A DNA stretch of 55,937 nt from an uncultured Neomegalonema sp. (GTDB taxonomy: Bacteria; Pseudomonadota; Alphaproteobacteria; Rhodobacterales; Rhodobacteraceae), in contig CALFVD010000061.1 in NCBI GenBank assembly GCA_937928005.1, positions 1-55,937 of the forward strand, written 5' to 3'. Each line of letters begins with the position of its first letter. Positions within the stretch are counted from its first letter, which is position 1. Positions 18,466 through 26,197 of this stretch are shown one piece after another. Made by a program: the position numbers and the translations under genes. The notes beneath the pieces are model-generated. The model was not told the DNA's origin. It searched no databases and was given only the letters and a program-made list of their open reading frames with translations.

Positions 18466-18478
18466 TAGGCTGTTAACC
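18462..18478 (+). promoter_or_regulatory. CtrA-type binding site upstream of cckA
   Basis: TTAA at 18462-18465, seven bases, then TTAACC at 18473-18478 is an exact match to the alphaproteobacterial CtrA consensus TTAA-N7-TTAAC. It overlaps the stop codon of the methyltransferase gene and sits 55-71 bases before the preferred cckA start. Confidence 0.6.
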
Positions 18479-18532
18479 ATCCATGCCTATGCGATAGTCT
18501 TGGCAGATGCCGGGTCGCGGCAAGGGGTTGAT

Positions 18533-20860
18533 ATGGTCGGGTCGTTTTTGTTTGAAATTGCGGACGTTACAAAGGGGGTTGCTGGCATGGCGGCCATGGC
18601 CCTGTTTACACGTCGTCCGCGCGACCGTGTGGGAGGCGAAGCACCCGACTTCTCGATTCTCGAGCACGCTCCGGGCAGTTTTATTGTCACGGACGCTCTC
18701 GGCGTTGTTGTCGAACATAACGACAGCGCCCGCGCACTGGTCGTCAGCCTCGGCACATCGATCTCCACGGGGTCCAAGATGCGCGCGCTCCTCGGCAATA
18801 GCGCCGATGCAGATGCGGCGATTTACCGGGCGATGCGACGCGCCGCAAAGGATGGCGTGGCCTTTGAAACATTCTCCGTCACCGCCTCCAACAAACCGGC
18901 GGATGCCCATATCGAGATATCGCGCCAGCATAATCCTCGCTATTTCCTTTGGTCGATTTCCCTCACCGCCAAGGCCATCGAAATCATCGAACCAGACGCG
19001 CTTTCCCTCGATATGTCCGACGCGCCAATCGCCTATTTCAGCGCCGATAGACAGGGTAATCTTGTCGAGATGAACGATGCAATGCGTCGTTTGGCCGGGG
19101 TTTCCGCCGATCTCGCCGATAATGACCTTCCCCCATTGGCCAAGCTGTTCGGCGACGAGGGCAAAGCTCTTGTCCCCTCGAATGCGGGCGAAGATGATAC
19201 CATCGAAAAACGGCTTTTTCTTCTGTCTGCTGGTGGCGAAAGAATATCCGTTCGTGTGATCCAGAAGTTTCGCACCTTTGATCACCATGAGGGCATCACC
19301 CAATCCTTCGTCGTGCCCACGCGCCGCCGCCCCGTCAGCGACAGCGGCATCGAGGTCCGCCGCCTCGTCCGTCTCCTCGATGATGCCCCGGTCGCCGTGG
19401 CCGTTACCGATCTCGACGGATTGGTGCTGGAGGCCAATGACCGCCTCGCCACCATGTCTGGCGGCGCGGCCCGCGTGGGTGCCGAAATCTCCCTCGCCGT
19501 GCGCCTTGATGACCGCCCGGATGTCAACGAGCGCCTCAAGGCCGTGGCCAATGGTGCCGCCCCCGACCGCCCGCTCGACATCAAACTGACCGGCGAGGCG
19601 GGCAAGGAGCATGAAGCCCATTTCCACGCTCACCGCGTCGATACCGAGCATGGCGAGATGCTCTTTACCTATGTCATGGATGTCAGCGCCGAGAAAGTCA
19701 TCGAACGCAAACTGGCTCAGGCCGACAAGATGCAATCCGTCGGTCAGCTCGCGGGCGGCATCGCCCATGACGTCAACAACGTCCTCACCGCGATCCGGGG
19801 CCATTGCGACTTGTTGATGCTGCGTCACCACGAGGGCGACCCCGATTTCGATCACCTCTACCAAATTCAGGGTCAGACTGTCCGCGCTGCTTCCACCATC
19901 AGCCAGCTTCTCGCCTTCTCGCGTCGCCAGACAATGCGGCGGCAAGTCACCCAACTCTCTGAAACGCTTGATGAAATGCGTTTCATGCTGAACACCTATA
20001 TTACCGAGCGCGTTACGTTCCGCTCGCATCACGACCGTGATTTGGGCCTCGTACGTATCGACCGGGGTGAATTTCAGCGCGTCATTATGAATCTCGCCGT
20101 CAATGCCTGCGACGCCATGAAAGGCGGCGGCACGCTGATGGTCACGACCCGAAACGTCGCCCCTGACGAGGTGGCCAGCTTCGGCTATGAACCTATTCCA
20201 AAAGCCGATTTCGTGCTGATCGAAGTCACCGATAGTGGCTCTGGCATCTCGAAAGCTGATCTTGGCAGCATATTCGAGCCGTTCTTCACGACCAAACCCA
20301 CCGGCAAAGGCACCGGCCTCGGCCTCGCGACTGTCTATGGTATCATCAAGCAGATGGAAGGCTTCATCTACTGCGTTAGCGAGTTGGGTAAAGGCACGAC
20401 CTTCCAAATTTTTCTCCCCCGGTATTTCGGCGCGATGGAAGCTGAGATCGACACCACCAAGACCGACGCCACCGTCCCCCGTGATCTCAGCGGTACGGGG
20501 CGCGTGCTGCTGGTTGAAGACGAAGATTCGGTGCGTAGCTTCGCCGTCCGCGCCCTTGAATTGCGCGGGTACACCGTCACACAGGCTGCAAGCGGACAAG
20601 AAGCCTTGGATGTGATTGAAGAAAACCCCGACGCCATCGACCTGATCGTCTCGGACGTGGTGATGCCTGAAATGACCGGGCCAGAAATGATGCGTACGGT
20701 TCGCGCGATCCGCCCTGAGATGAAATTTATCTTTATCTCCGGTTATGCCGAGGATGCCTTCCGTGAGGACATGATGGATGGTGAGGAGTTCTTCTTCCTC
20801 GCAAAACCTTTCTCTCTCAAAGACTTAGCTGTAAAAGTGAAGAAAGCATTCCAGCACTGA
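18533..20860 (+). CDS. cckA: hybrid sensor histidine kinase CckA
   Basis: The protein (about 775 aa) has two PAS-like segments (about residues 45-170 and 285-400), a dimerisation/phosphoacceptor region [23 protein letters not shown], the kinase boxes [25 protein letters not shown] and [12 protein letters not shown], and a C-terminal receiver with [10 protein letters not shown], phosphoacceptor region [14 protein letters not shown] and KPFSLKDL. This is the CckA layout; with ChpT it passes phosphate to CtrA. The phosphoacceptor box reads HDVNN rather than HDFNN. I see no clear transmembrane helices in the N-terminus, unlike Caulobacter CckA. The start is uncertain: 18533 has AGGGG, 18587 has GGGGG at good spacing, and 18500 is also open. 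Confidence 0.92.
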   Translation: MVGSFLFEIADVTKGVAGMAAMALFTRRPRDRVGGEAPDFSILEHAPGSFIVTDALGVVVEHNDSARALVVSLGTSISTGSKMRALLGNSADADAAIYRAMRRAAKDGVAFETFSVTASNKPADAHIEISRQHNPRYFLWSISLTAKAIEIIEPDALSLDMSDAPIAYFSADRQGNLVEMNDAMRRLAGVSADLADNDLPPLAKLFGDEGKALVPSNAGEDDTIEKRLFLLSAGGERISVRVIQKFRTFDHHEGITQSFVVPTRRRPVSDSGIEVRRLVRLLDDAPVAVAVTDLDGLVLEANDRLATMSGGAARVGAEISLAVRLDDRPDVNERLKAVANGAAPDRPLDIKLTGEAGKEHEAHFHAHRVDTEHGEMLFTYVMDVSAEKVIERKLAQADKMQSVGQLAGGIAHDVNNVLTAIRGHCDLLMLRHHEGDPDFDHLYQIQGQTVRAASTISQLLAFSRRQTMRRQVTQLSETLDEMRFMLNTYITERVTFRSHHDRDLGLVRIDRGEFQRVIMNLAVNACDAMKGGGTLMVTTRNVAPDEVASFGYEPIPKADFVLIEVTDSGSGISKADLGSIFEPFFTTKPTGKGTGLGLATVYGIIKQMEGFIYCVSELGKGTTFQIFLPRYFGAMEAEIDTTKTDATVPRDLSGTGRVLLVEDEDSVRSFAVRALELRGYTVTQAASGQEALDVIEENPDAIDLIVSDVVMPEMTGPEMMRTVRAIRPEMKFIFISGYAEDAFREDMMDGEEFFFLAKPFSLKDLAVKVKKAFQH

Positions 20861-20906
20861 TATCCTCCCCAACCGGGAAGGCGCAAAACATCACCCTTGC
20901 AAAACG

Positions 20907-21575
20907 TCACGCATAGGGCGGTGGTCGCTCTGCGATATCAAGCACTTCCAGCGCGAATATATGACAATCGGCCAGCACTTTATCCACGGACCGCGCCCCA
21001 CTCTCCCGATGTCCCGGCGGCCTACCGGGGCGCATCGGGCGCGTGTATTTCGCCCGCTTCGACGCCAAAACCCGCGCCAACCGCTTCGCCTGTTTCGGTA
21101 CATCTTCCAACGCCCCGATCAACGCCGCCAGTCGCCCGCGTAGCCGCGCCGCATCGACAATATCGTCGGGTGACGCCTTCTGTTGCGCCTCGAAAACCGG
21201 CTCATCAATGCCGATCACGATGATCTGTGGCCCATAGCCCTTGGCTTTCTTCCGTGGCGGAGGGCCAATCTTGCGGCGCGGATCGAACAACCCAAAAACC
21301 GGCGCAGCTTTACGCCTGCCCTTCCCTTTCGGAACGCCGCCAATCGGCAAATCACGCTTGGCGCGCGGCGTTACCACAATTCCGACCGACGCAACCACAA
21401 TCAACCGCCGCGCCGCTGCTTCGGCGGGCCGTAGGATTGCCACGATCGCGAGGTGTAGCGCGCGCGTGATCCCCGGAACCGTTTCATCGGGCAGCATTGC
21501 CACAAGCCCCGCTACAATCCGCAGCAGCACCTTACGGTTTACTTCCGTCACAAAGGTCCAATACGCCGCGTCCAT
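20907..21575 (-). CDS. conserved hypothetical protein with RPGRPPGHR motif
   Basis: I recognise this 222-aa protein only as a conserved alphaproteobacterial hypothetical. The N-terminal half has hydrophobic helices (LRIVAGLVAMLPDETVPGITRALHLAIVAIL), the middle is rich in Pro, Lys and Arg, and the C-terminus contains RRLARVLASKR, RPMRPGRPPGHR and DKVLADCHIFALEVLD. The last pattern recurs in similar small hypotheticals. It lies convergent to cckA and divergent to the methylmalonyl-CoA mutase gene. No function can be inferred. Confidence 0.7.
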   Translation of the reverse strand: MDAAYWTFVTEVNRKVLLRIVAGLVAMLPDETVPGITRALHLAIVAILRPAEAAARRLIVVASVGIVVTPRAKRDLPIGGVPKGKGRRKAAPVFGLFDPRRKIGPPPRKKAKGYGPQIIVIGIDEPVFEAQQKASPDDIVDAARLRGRLAALIGALEDVPKQAKRLARVLASKRAKYTRPMRPGRPPGHRESGARSVDKVLADCHIFALEVLDIAERPPPYA

Positions 21576-21721
21576 GCTTCCTCATCGCTACATTACGCGA
21601 ACAAATGAGAACATAAAGAGATATATGTCAACCCTAATCTTGAAAATTCTGCTTGATCCGCTCCTTGCCGCCCTGCCACACAAGGCGTACTATCGCAGTG
21701 CAACAAATGAGAGGACGAATG

Positions 21722-23869
21722 ATGAGCGGCACGGGTGATATGGATGGCTGGAAGGCGCGCGCGACCAAGGAACTCAAGGATCGCCCCCTCGATGACCTGA
21801 CGTGGCAAACCCCCGAAGGCATTGCCATCAAACCGCTCTATACCGCCGAAGACCTACGCGGCGACGAGGCAATCTCCCTCCCCGGTGAGCCGCCCTATCT
21901 GCGCGGCCCGAAAGCCACGATGTATGCAGGCCGCCCTTGGACCGTGCGCCAATACGCGGGCTTCTCCACCGCCGAAGAATCCAACGCCTTCTACCGCAAA
22001 GCTCTGGAAAGCGGCCAGCGCGGCCTTTCTGTCGCCTTCGATCTGGCCACCCATCGCGGCTATGACAGCGACCACCCCCGCGTCGTGGGCGATGTGGGCA
22101 AGGCCGGGGTCGCCATCGACAGCGTTGAGGACATGAAAATCCTCTTCGACGGCATCCCCTTGGATGAAATGTCCGTCTCCATGACCATGAACGGCGCGGT
22201 GATCCCAATTCTCGCCAATTTTATTGTCGCGGGCGAAGAGCAAGGCGTCGATATTTCAAAGCTTTCCGGCACGATCCAGAATGATATTCTCAAGGAGTTC
22301 ATGGTCCGCAACACCTACATCTACCCACCCGAAGCTTCCATGCGGATCGTCTCGAACATCATCGGCTATACTGCTGAAAACATGCCGAAATTCAACTCGA
22401 TCTCGATCTCCGGCTATCACATGCAGGAGGCGGGCGCGACACTGGTACAGGAGCTCGCCTTCACCATCGCCGATGGCCGCGAATACGTGCGCACTGCCAT
22501 CGCCAGCGGCATGGATGTCGATGCCTTTGCGCCCCGCTTGTCGTTCTTTTTCGCCATTGGCATGAATTTCTTCATGGAGGCCGCTAAACTGCGCGCCGCC
22601 CGCGTCTTATGGTCGATGGTGATGGATGAATTCCAGCCGAAAAAACCCCAATCCTCGATGCTGCGCACCCATTGCCAGACCAGCGGTGTTTCATTGCAGG
22701 AGCAAGACCCTTACAACAACATTGTTCGCACCGCCTATGAAGCCATGGCGGCGGTCCTTGGTGGCACCCAGAGTCTACATACCAACAGCTTCGATGAAGC
22801 CATGGCCCTGCCCACTGAATTCTCCTCCCGTATCGCCCGAAATACTCAGCTTATTCTCCAGCACGAAACCGGCGTCGCCAACGTCATCGACCCGCTTGCG
22901 GGCAGTTATTATGTCGAAAGTCTCACCCAAAACCTCATCACCGAAGCATGGGAATTGATGCAGGAGGTCGAGAATCTGGGCGGTATGACCAAGGCCGTCG
23001 CTTCCGGCATGCCAAAACTGCGCATCGAAGAAGCCGCCGCCCGCCGTCAAGCCGCTGTAGACAAGGGCGACGAGGTTATCGTCGGCGTCAACCGCTTTCG
23101 CCCCACCAAGGCCGACCCCGTTGAAATCCTCGATATCGACAATGTCGCCGTTCGCGAAAGTCAGATTGCCCGCCTCGCCGATATCCGCGCCAATCGCGAC
23201 CAGCCTGCCTGCGATGCCGCTCTGGCCGCCCTCACCGAGACCGCCAAAGGCGACGGCAACCTCCTCGCCGCCGCTGTCGATGCCGCCCGCGCCCGCGCCA
23301 CCGTGGGCGAAATCTCCGACGCAATGGAAGCCGCTTTTGGTCGCCACAAGGCCGAGGTCAAGACCCTCGCAGGCGTCTATTCTTCCGCCTATGAGGGCGA
23401 CGAAGACTTCGCTGCCATCCAAAAAGACGTCGAGGATTTTGCCGTCGAAGAGGGCCGCCGCCCCCGTATGCTCGTCGTCAAGATGGGCCAGGACGGCCAC
23501 GACCGGGGCGCCAAAGTCATCGCCACCGCCTTCGCCGATATGGGTTTCGACGTTGATGTCGGTCCCCTATTCCAGACCCCGGAAGAGGTCGCGCAGGACG
23601 CCGTCGATAACGATGTCCATGTCATCGGCGTCAGCTCTCAGGCGGCGGGCCACAAGACCCTCGCCCCCGCCCTTATCGCCGCCCTGCGCGAAGCGGGCGC
23701 AGGCGACATCCTTGTCGTTTGCGGCGGCGTAATCCCCGCGCAGGACTACGATTTTCTGACCGAAGCGGGAGTCGCCGCCATCTTCGGCCCCGGCACCAAC
23801 ATCCCCGACGCCGCCAAAGGCGTCCTCTCCCTGATCCGCACGCAGAGGACGGCAGAGGCGGCGGAGTAG
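21722..23869 (+). CDS. scpA: methylmalonyl-CoA mutase
   Basis: This adenosylcobalamin enzyme interconverts (R)-methylmalonyl-CoA and succinyl-CoA at the end of the propionyl-CoA/ethylmalonyl-CoA routes. The 715-aa single-chain protein has the TIM-barrel mutase domain ([51 protein letters not shown]) and a C-terminal B12 domain with [11 protein letters not shown], which holds the cobalt-ligating His, and later [13 protein letters not shown] chose the second ATG of the ATGATG pair because AGAGG is seven bases away. The frame is open back to 21653. pccB is 21 kb away and pccA is not in the window, so the pathway genes are dispersed here. Confidence 0.96.
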   Translation: MSGTGDMDGWKARATKELKDRPLDDLTWQTPEGIAIKPLYTAEDLRGDEAISLPGEPPYLRGPKATMYAGRPWTVRQYAGFSTAEESNAFYRKALESGQRGLSVAFDLATHRGYDSDHPRVVGDVGKAGVAIDSVEDMKILFDGIPLDEMSVSMTMNGAVIPILANFIVAGEEQGVDISKLSGTIQNDILKEFMVRNTYIYPPEASMRIVSNIIGYTAENMPKFNSISISGYHMQEAGATLVQELAFTIADGREYVRTAIASGMDVDAFAPRLSFFFAIGMNFFMEAAKLRAARVLWSMVMDEFQPKKPQSSMLRTHCQTSGVSLQEQDPYNNIVRTAYEAMAAVLGGTQSLHTNSFDEAMALPTEFSSRIARNTQLILQHETGVANVIDPLAGSYYVESLTQNLITEAWELMQEVENLGGMTKAVASGMPKLRIEEAAARRQAAVDKGDEVIVGVNRFRPTKADPVEILDIDNVAVRESQIARLADIRANRDQPACDAALAALTETAKGDGNLLAAAVDAARARATVGEISDAMEAAFGRHKAEVKTLAGVYSSAYEGDEDFAAIQKDVEDFAVEEGRRPRMLVVKMGQDGHDRGAKVIATAFADMGFDVDVGPLFQTPEEVAQDAVDNDVHVIGVSSQAAGHKTLAPALIAALREAGAGDILVVCGGVIPAQDYDFLTEAGVAAIFGPGTNIPDAAKGVLSLIRTQRTAEAAE

Positions 23870-23945
23870 CGAACGGCACAATCCGGGCTATATGTACGTC
23901 CATGATCCGAGAGAACCCCGCCCCAGAACATCAGGAGGAATAGCC

Positions 23946-24314
23946 ATCTACGACGGCGACTCTTTCCATACGCTGTCTCTCGCCGGAAGGGCGGGCTTGC
24001 TGCTCCTGTCCCTAACGCTGACGATGATCACCGCCCTCGCTGCTCGCCGCATCATGCGCGGGCGGCGATTACCCCTGCGGATGCTCATCGCATTCGCTGT
24101 TCTAACGGCGTTCATCTGGCTCTCACCACAGGTTTACTACGCCTATTACCTTACCCTTTTCGACGGCCTGCCGCTCCAATCCGTAATCAGTTCTCCACCC
24201 TCGCCCATTGAAATCGCCAAAATCTTGACATTTCAAGACCGCCCAACCCTTTCCGCCCACGGAATCGCTCTCCTCGGCTGGCTACTCATCACCATTGCTG
24301 CATTGCAGCGGTAA
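23946..24314 (+). CDS. small membrane protein with apparent ATC start
   Basis: The protein has three hydrophobic segments (LSLAGRAGLLLLSLTLTMIT, LRMLIAFAVLTAFIWLS, GIALLGWLLITIAAL) and no recognised family. A textbook AGGAGG (23933-23938) lies seven bases before an ATC codon at 23946, where the hydrophobic protein would sensibly begin. The frame also has an ATG at 23892, but that lacks a ribosome binding site and its extra 18 residues are polar and proline-rich. So either ATC is a rare start, or the start codon has been mutated, or 23892 is used. It lies just downstream of the mutase gene. Confidence 0.5.
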   Translation: MYDGDSFHTLSLAGRAGLLLLSLTLTMITALAARRIMRGRRLPLRMLIAFAVLTAFIWLSPQVYYAYYLTLFDGLPLQSVISSPPSPIEIAKILTFQDRPTLSAHGIALLGWLLITIAALQR

Positions 24315-24377
24315 AAGTCGCTTTTTCGCCTGAAAGCGTGCTATAAAGACACACAATACGAAACGCGGAGACCCGCC

Positions 24378-24914
24378 ATGTTCAAGACCTTCTGCCTGCC
24401 CCTCGCCTTTGTCACATTGACCGCCTGCGCCCCCAATTCGGGCCAGAATCTCTACTCTGCGCAGGAAGTCGGCATCGCAAAAACCGTTGAGCGATGCCGC
24501 GTATTGGCCGTGCGCAACATAACGATTCAGGGTGATCAAGGGCGCGGTATTGGCCAAGTCGTCGGCAGCATTGCTGGCGGTGTCACGGGTGGCGCACTTG
24601 GTAATCAAGTTGGCGAGGGCAGTGGTCAGGCCGTCGCCGTCGTCGTCGGTAGTCTCGCGGGCAGCTTGTTCGGTGGCATCATCGGCGACCAAATCGGCAC
24701 ACAGGTAGACCAACGCCCCGGCCTCGAATACTCGATCCTCAGCACCGGCAACCGCGAAATCACCTTCGCGCAGGAAATTCTACCCGGCGACCGTGTGATC
24801 AATGCGGGCGAGACGTGCCGCATCCAGACCGATCCACTCGGCAACAACCGCATCCTCCCCATCACCGGATTGCCGCAACAGATTCAGCGCCCTCAAACAA
24901 CCAGCTTCTACTGA
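24378..24914 (+). CDS. glycine-zipper outer-membrane lipoprotein
   Basis: The 178-aa precursor has a lipobox LTAC giving a lipidated Cys near residue 17, followed by a glycine-zipper region (GQVVGSIAGGVTGGALGNQVG and AVVVGSLAGSLFGGIIGDQIG), as in SlyB/17-kDa surface-antigen-like proteins. The C-terminal part is a small soluble domain with TFAQEILPGDRVINAGETCRI. It is probably an envelope-stability lipoprotein of the outer membrane. GGAG is seven to eight bases before the ATG. The next gene begins one base after its stop. Confidence 0.85.
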   Translation: MFKTFCLPLAFVTLTACAPNSGQNLYSAQEVGIAKTVERCRVLAVRNITIQGDQGRGIGQVVGSIAGGVTGGALGNQVGEGSGQAVAVVVGSLAGSLFGGIIGDQIGTQVDQRPGLEYSILSTGNREITFAQEILPGDRVINAGETCRIQTDPLGNNRILPITGLPQQIQRPQTTSFY

Positions 24915-24915
24915 T

Positions 24916-25383
24916 ATGAAGGACCGCCACGGCAACCCAGTCCCTCCGGCCAAACAATTCGACATTCCGCCCGTCTGGCTGCTCGGCACGCTGATCCTGC
25001 AAAGCCTCATCGCGTGGATCATGCCGCTCGTTCGGTTTGACATACCCGGCGGCATTTTGTTCGTCGTGGCCGGAATCGCGCTCGTCCTATGGAGTGCCAG
25101 CCATTTCCGTAAGGCACAAACGCCCATTCATCCCCGCCGCAAGCCAACCGCACTCATTACGGATGGCCCTTTCGGCTTCTCGCGCAACCCCATCTATCTC
25201 GGCATATCGCTAGTCGCCCTCGGCTGGGGATTACAGCTTGGCGCGCTCTCGGCCTTGATATTGGTTCCGCTCTTCATGCTCCTGCTTCAGCGCCGTTTCA
25301 TCGAAGGTGAGGAGCTGCATGTCGGTAAAGCAATGGGCGCAGAATGGGACGACTACGCCCGCCGCGTGCGACGCTGGCTCTAA
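24916..25383 (+). CDS. isoprenylcysteine carboxyl methyltransferase-family membrane methyltransferase
   Basis: The 155-aa membrane protein has about four hydrophobic segments and the family motif TDGPFGFSRNPIYLGI with downstream RRFIEGEELHVGKAMGAEWDDYARRVRRWL, typical of the ICMT/PEMT-like bacterial family of small-molecule or lipid methyltransferases. The substrate is unknown. The start at 24916 is one base after the lipoprotein stop, implying coupling. A palindromic repeat begins at its stop codon. Confidence 0.85.
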   Translation: MKDRHGNPVPPAKQFDIPPVWLLGTLILQSLIAWIMPLVRFDIPGGILFVVAGIALVLWSASHFRKAQTPIHPRRKPTALITDGPFGFSRNPIYLGISLVALGWGLQLGALSALILVPLFMLLLQRRFIEGEELHVGKAMGAEWDDYARRVRRWL

Positions 25384-25475
25384 AGCGAATTGCGATTATA
25401 CTGAAGCACGAAACGCCATGTTTTGCGCGGCTCTTGGCACGAAACATGGCTCAGGTTTATCGTAAATCGCTATAA
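25382..25475. repeat. palindromic repeat family 1, copy 3 (full length)
   Basis: The copy begins inside the stop codon of the methyltransferase gene and ends inside the 3' coding end of the convergent 90-aa gene. The inner arms read GCCATGTTTTGCGC and GCACGAAACATGGC. Relative to copy 2, ATATTT/AAATAT has become ATGTTT.../AAACAT, a paired change. Confidence 0.93.
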
Positions 25476-25729
25476 TTCACCCGCCGCTCCAGACACCGAA
25501 AATCCGCCTCCGGCTTCGCCTCGGCAAAATCCACATGCACCACATTCAGGTCATGGCGTAGGCACCACACCTGCAACCCGCGCGCCGTAAACCCCGCCTC
25601 CAGCCGCCCATAATCACGCATCGAAACCGCCCCCGCCGCCCCGCTCGTCACCTCATCCGCGCATTTCGCACAGACGAGCGGCTCGCGAATTTCACGTAAC
25701 AAGTGCGACAACTCCTCTGGAACTCGCAT
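25457..25729 (-). CDS. small cysteine-containing conserved protein, C-terminus formed by repeat
   Basis: The 90-aa product reads LSHLLREIREPLVCAKCADE, MRDYGRLEAGFTARGLQVWC, LRHDLNVVHVDF and DFRCLERRVNYSDLR. The CAKC pair and later single cysteines suggest metal binding, and it resembles small alphaproteobacterial hypotheticals. GGGAG precedes the ATG at 25729. The open frame extends farther upstream into yajC on the other strand, but that part is a shadow. The last six codons and stop are within palindromic repeat copy 3. Confidence 0.65.
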   Translation of the reverse strand: MRVPEELSHLLREIREPLVCAKCADEVTSGAAGAVSMRDYGRLEAGFTARGLQVWCLRHDLNVVHVDFAEAKPEADFRCLERRVNYSDLR

Positions 25730-25831
25730 ATCTCTCCCTTTTATCCTTGTGGCCTGTGGCATAAGTACCGATATAGGCGACCTGAAACGATAAGCCCGCA
25801 ACAGGGCATCCTGTAACTTGGGACGATTGCT

Positions 25832-26164
25832 ATGTTCATTACCCCCGCATACGCGCAGTCCGCAGCCGCTGGCCCGGACCCGATCACAAGCCTTTTGCCG
25901 TTTATCCTGATCTTCGTGATCATGTACTTCCTGCTCATCCGTCCGCAGCAGAAACGGCTCAAAGAACACCGCGCAATGATCACAGCGTTAAAAAGGGGGG
26001 ATAAGGTCGTGACCGCCGGGGGGCTGGTCGGGAAAGTGACGGCTGTTGGATCAGAAGAATCCGACGAAATCACGCTTGAAGTCGCAACCAATGTCAAGGT
26101 TACGGCGATTAAATCGACCATCACGGCTGTATTGTCCAAACCGGAACCAGCCAACACCAAATAA
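25832..26164 (+). CDS. yajC: Sec translocase accessory subunit YajC
   Basis: YajC is a small single-pass inner-membrane protein that associates with SecDF. The 110-aa product has a hydrophobic segment SLLPFILIFVIMYFLLIRPQQKRLKEH, the family hallmark, followed by the conserved LKRGDKVVTAGGLVGKVTAV. It starts 33 bases ahead of secDF in the same orientation, the standard order. Confidence 0.96.
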   Translation: MFITPAYAQSAAAGPDPITSLLPFILIFVIMYFLLIRPQQKRLKEHRAMITALKRGDKVVTAGGLVGKVTAVGSEESDEITLEVATNVKVTAIKSTITAVLSKPEPANTK

Positions 26165-26197
26165 CCCGCCCCCGCGCGGAACCTGAGGTTCCCTCCC

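Noticed and set aside
18473-20599. 708-aa open frame on the minus strand opposite cckA
   Set aside because: This is an antisense shadow of cckA, with no recognisable domains of its own.
21599-21612. GAAC-N6-GAAC near the start of the hypothetical gene at 21575, similar to a LexA box
   Set aside because: The spacing is six bases, while the alphaproteobacterial LexA site needs seven, and no SOS-related gene is adjacent.
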